Of a DNA stretch of 64,000 nt, positions 63,621 through 64,000 are shown piece by piece. Location: the NCBI GenBank assembly GCA_034006035.1, contig JAVETN010000001.1, forward strand, positions 344,532 to 408,531. Direction: 5' to 3'. The DNA is from Desulforegulaceae bacterium. GTDB lineage: Bacteria > Desulfobacterota > Desulfobacteria > Desulfobacterales > JACKCP01. Position 1 is the first letter of the stretch, and each line of letters begins with the position of its first letter. The translations under genes were made by a program, and so were the position numbers. Below the pieces are notes generated by a model. That model did not search any database, was not told the DNA's origin, and was given only the letters and a program-made list of their open reading frames with translations.

Positions 63621-64000
63621 AAGTTTTTTTAATAGGATACAGGTGCACAGGAAAAACCTCTGTTGGAAAACTTTTAGCAAAAAAGCTTAATTTGAATTTT
63701 TATGATTGTGATTTTTATCTTCAGGAAAATGAAAACAAAACAATTGCAAATATTGTTGAGGAAAATAATTGGGAATATTTTAGAAATCTTGAATCAAAGT
63801 ATTTAAAAGAAATTTGTAAAAAGGAAAATATTGTTGTTTCAACAGGGGGCGGAGTAGTTGAAAAGTCTGAAAATATTGATTTAATAAAATCTGAAGGTAT
63901 TGGAATCTGGCTTAAGGCAAAACCGGCAACCATAAAAAAAAGAATTTGTTCTGATGAAAATACCAGGGATTTAAGACCGTCTCTTACAGGATTTACCATG
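63617..64000 (+). CDS. aroK: Shikimate kinase (3' end outside window)
   Basis: At least 128 residues, open to the edge. P-loop G-Y-R-C-T-G-K-T near the N-terminus; shikimate-binding D-C-D and F-R-x-L-E; G-G-G motif in S-T-G-G-G-V-V; and R-P-S-L after the lid. ATG 63617 overlaps the aroA stop. It phosphorylates shikimate. The R in the P-loop (G-Y-R-C) where most have G-x-x-G-S-G is also seen in other shikimate kinases. Confidence 0.94.
   Translation, partial: MKVFLIGYRCTGKTSVGKLLAKKLNLNFYDCDFYLQENENKTIANIVEENNWEYFRNLESKYLKEICKKENIVVSTGGGVVEKSENIDLIKSEGIGIWLKAKPATIKKRICSDENTRDLRPSLTGFTM

Overview
The window looks like a low-GC (roughly one third G+C by eye) Gram-negative anaerobe of the Desulfobacterota (formerly Deltaproteobacteria), probably a relative of the Desulfobacteraceae. 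Supporting signs are: an archaeal-type start to the shikimate pathway (ADH synthase plus dehydroquinate synthase II); an F1 ATP synthase operon with both b' and b subunits but no a or c genes; an NIL/ferredoxin protein; a class I adenylate cyclase; and a DAP-type MurE in a complete dcw cluster. No species is claimed. Nearly everything is core chromosome. There are no insertion sequences, prophage genes, CRISPR arrays or rRNA genes.

Layout. 1-7.1 kb: end of a class I adenylate cyclase, then minus-strand genes for tRNA thiolation and methylthiolation (mnmA, mtaB) with an NIL-ferredoxin, a cold-shock protein, a methyltransferase and an RNB-family exoribonuclease. 7.2-19.2 kb: a heterodimeric ABC exporter, an M23 peptidase, ftsY, an unknown SLOG-like protein, an ectoine-type aspartokinase, a YitT membrane protein, tRNA-Pro(GGG), an S66 LD-carboxypeptidase and a serine hydrolase. 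19.6-24.9 kb: the rod-shape operon mreB-mreC-mreD-mrdA-rodA. 25.2-31.1 kb: atpF'-atpF-atpH-atpA-atpG-atpD-atpC, closed by a strong terminator. 31.2-47.8 kb, minus strand: the full dcw cluster in the order mraZ-rsmH-ftsL-ftsI-murE-murF-mraY-murD-ftsW-murG-murC-murB-ftsQ-ftsA-ftsZ, with many overlapping genes. 48.3-53.4 kb: PurH split into two genes, a DUF1232-DnaJ protein, then an orphan ParA, TrmO and a ParM/StbA-like actin. 53.5-58.1 kb, minus strand: a GAF/HD-GYP protein, smpB, ptsI-ptsH and HU. 58.3-64.0 kb: an aromatic amino acid operon (ADH synthase, DHQ synthase II, pheA, aroE, aroA, aroK, running off the end).

The most striking signal is in front of the aromatic operon. A perfect TTGACA is followed by a 30-codon leader ORF (58394-58486) whose codons 13-20 encode Y-Y-Y-W-F-F-Y-F. 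After it come a long hairpin, mutually exclusive pairings and a strong intrinsic terminator just before the first enzyme gene. This reads as a ribosome-mediated attenuator that senses all three aromatic amino acids and controls an archaeal-type shikimate operon. Secondary items are an exact E. coli-like MraZ operator core lying inverted and far upstream of mraZ, the ParA/TrmO/actin operon with a structured leader, the split PurH, and an unclassified protein with a degenerate SLOG-like domain.

The genes form coherent modules: wall synthesis and shape (mre/mrd and dcw, peptidases), energy (F1), tRNA modification (MnmA, MtaB, TrmO), and aromatic and aspartate-family amino acid synthesis. Functions are assigned from motifs and remembered family features. 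No database search or folding program was run.
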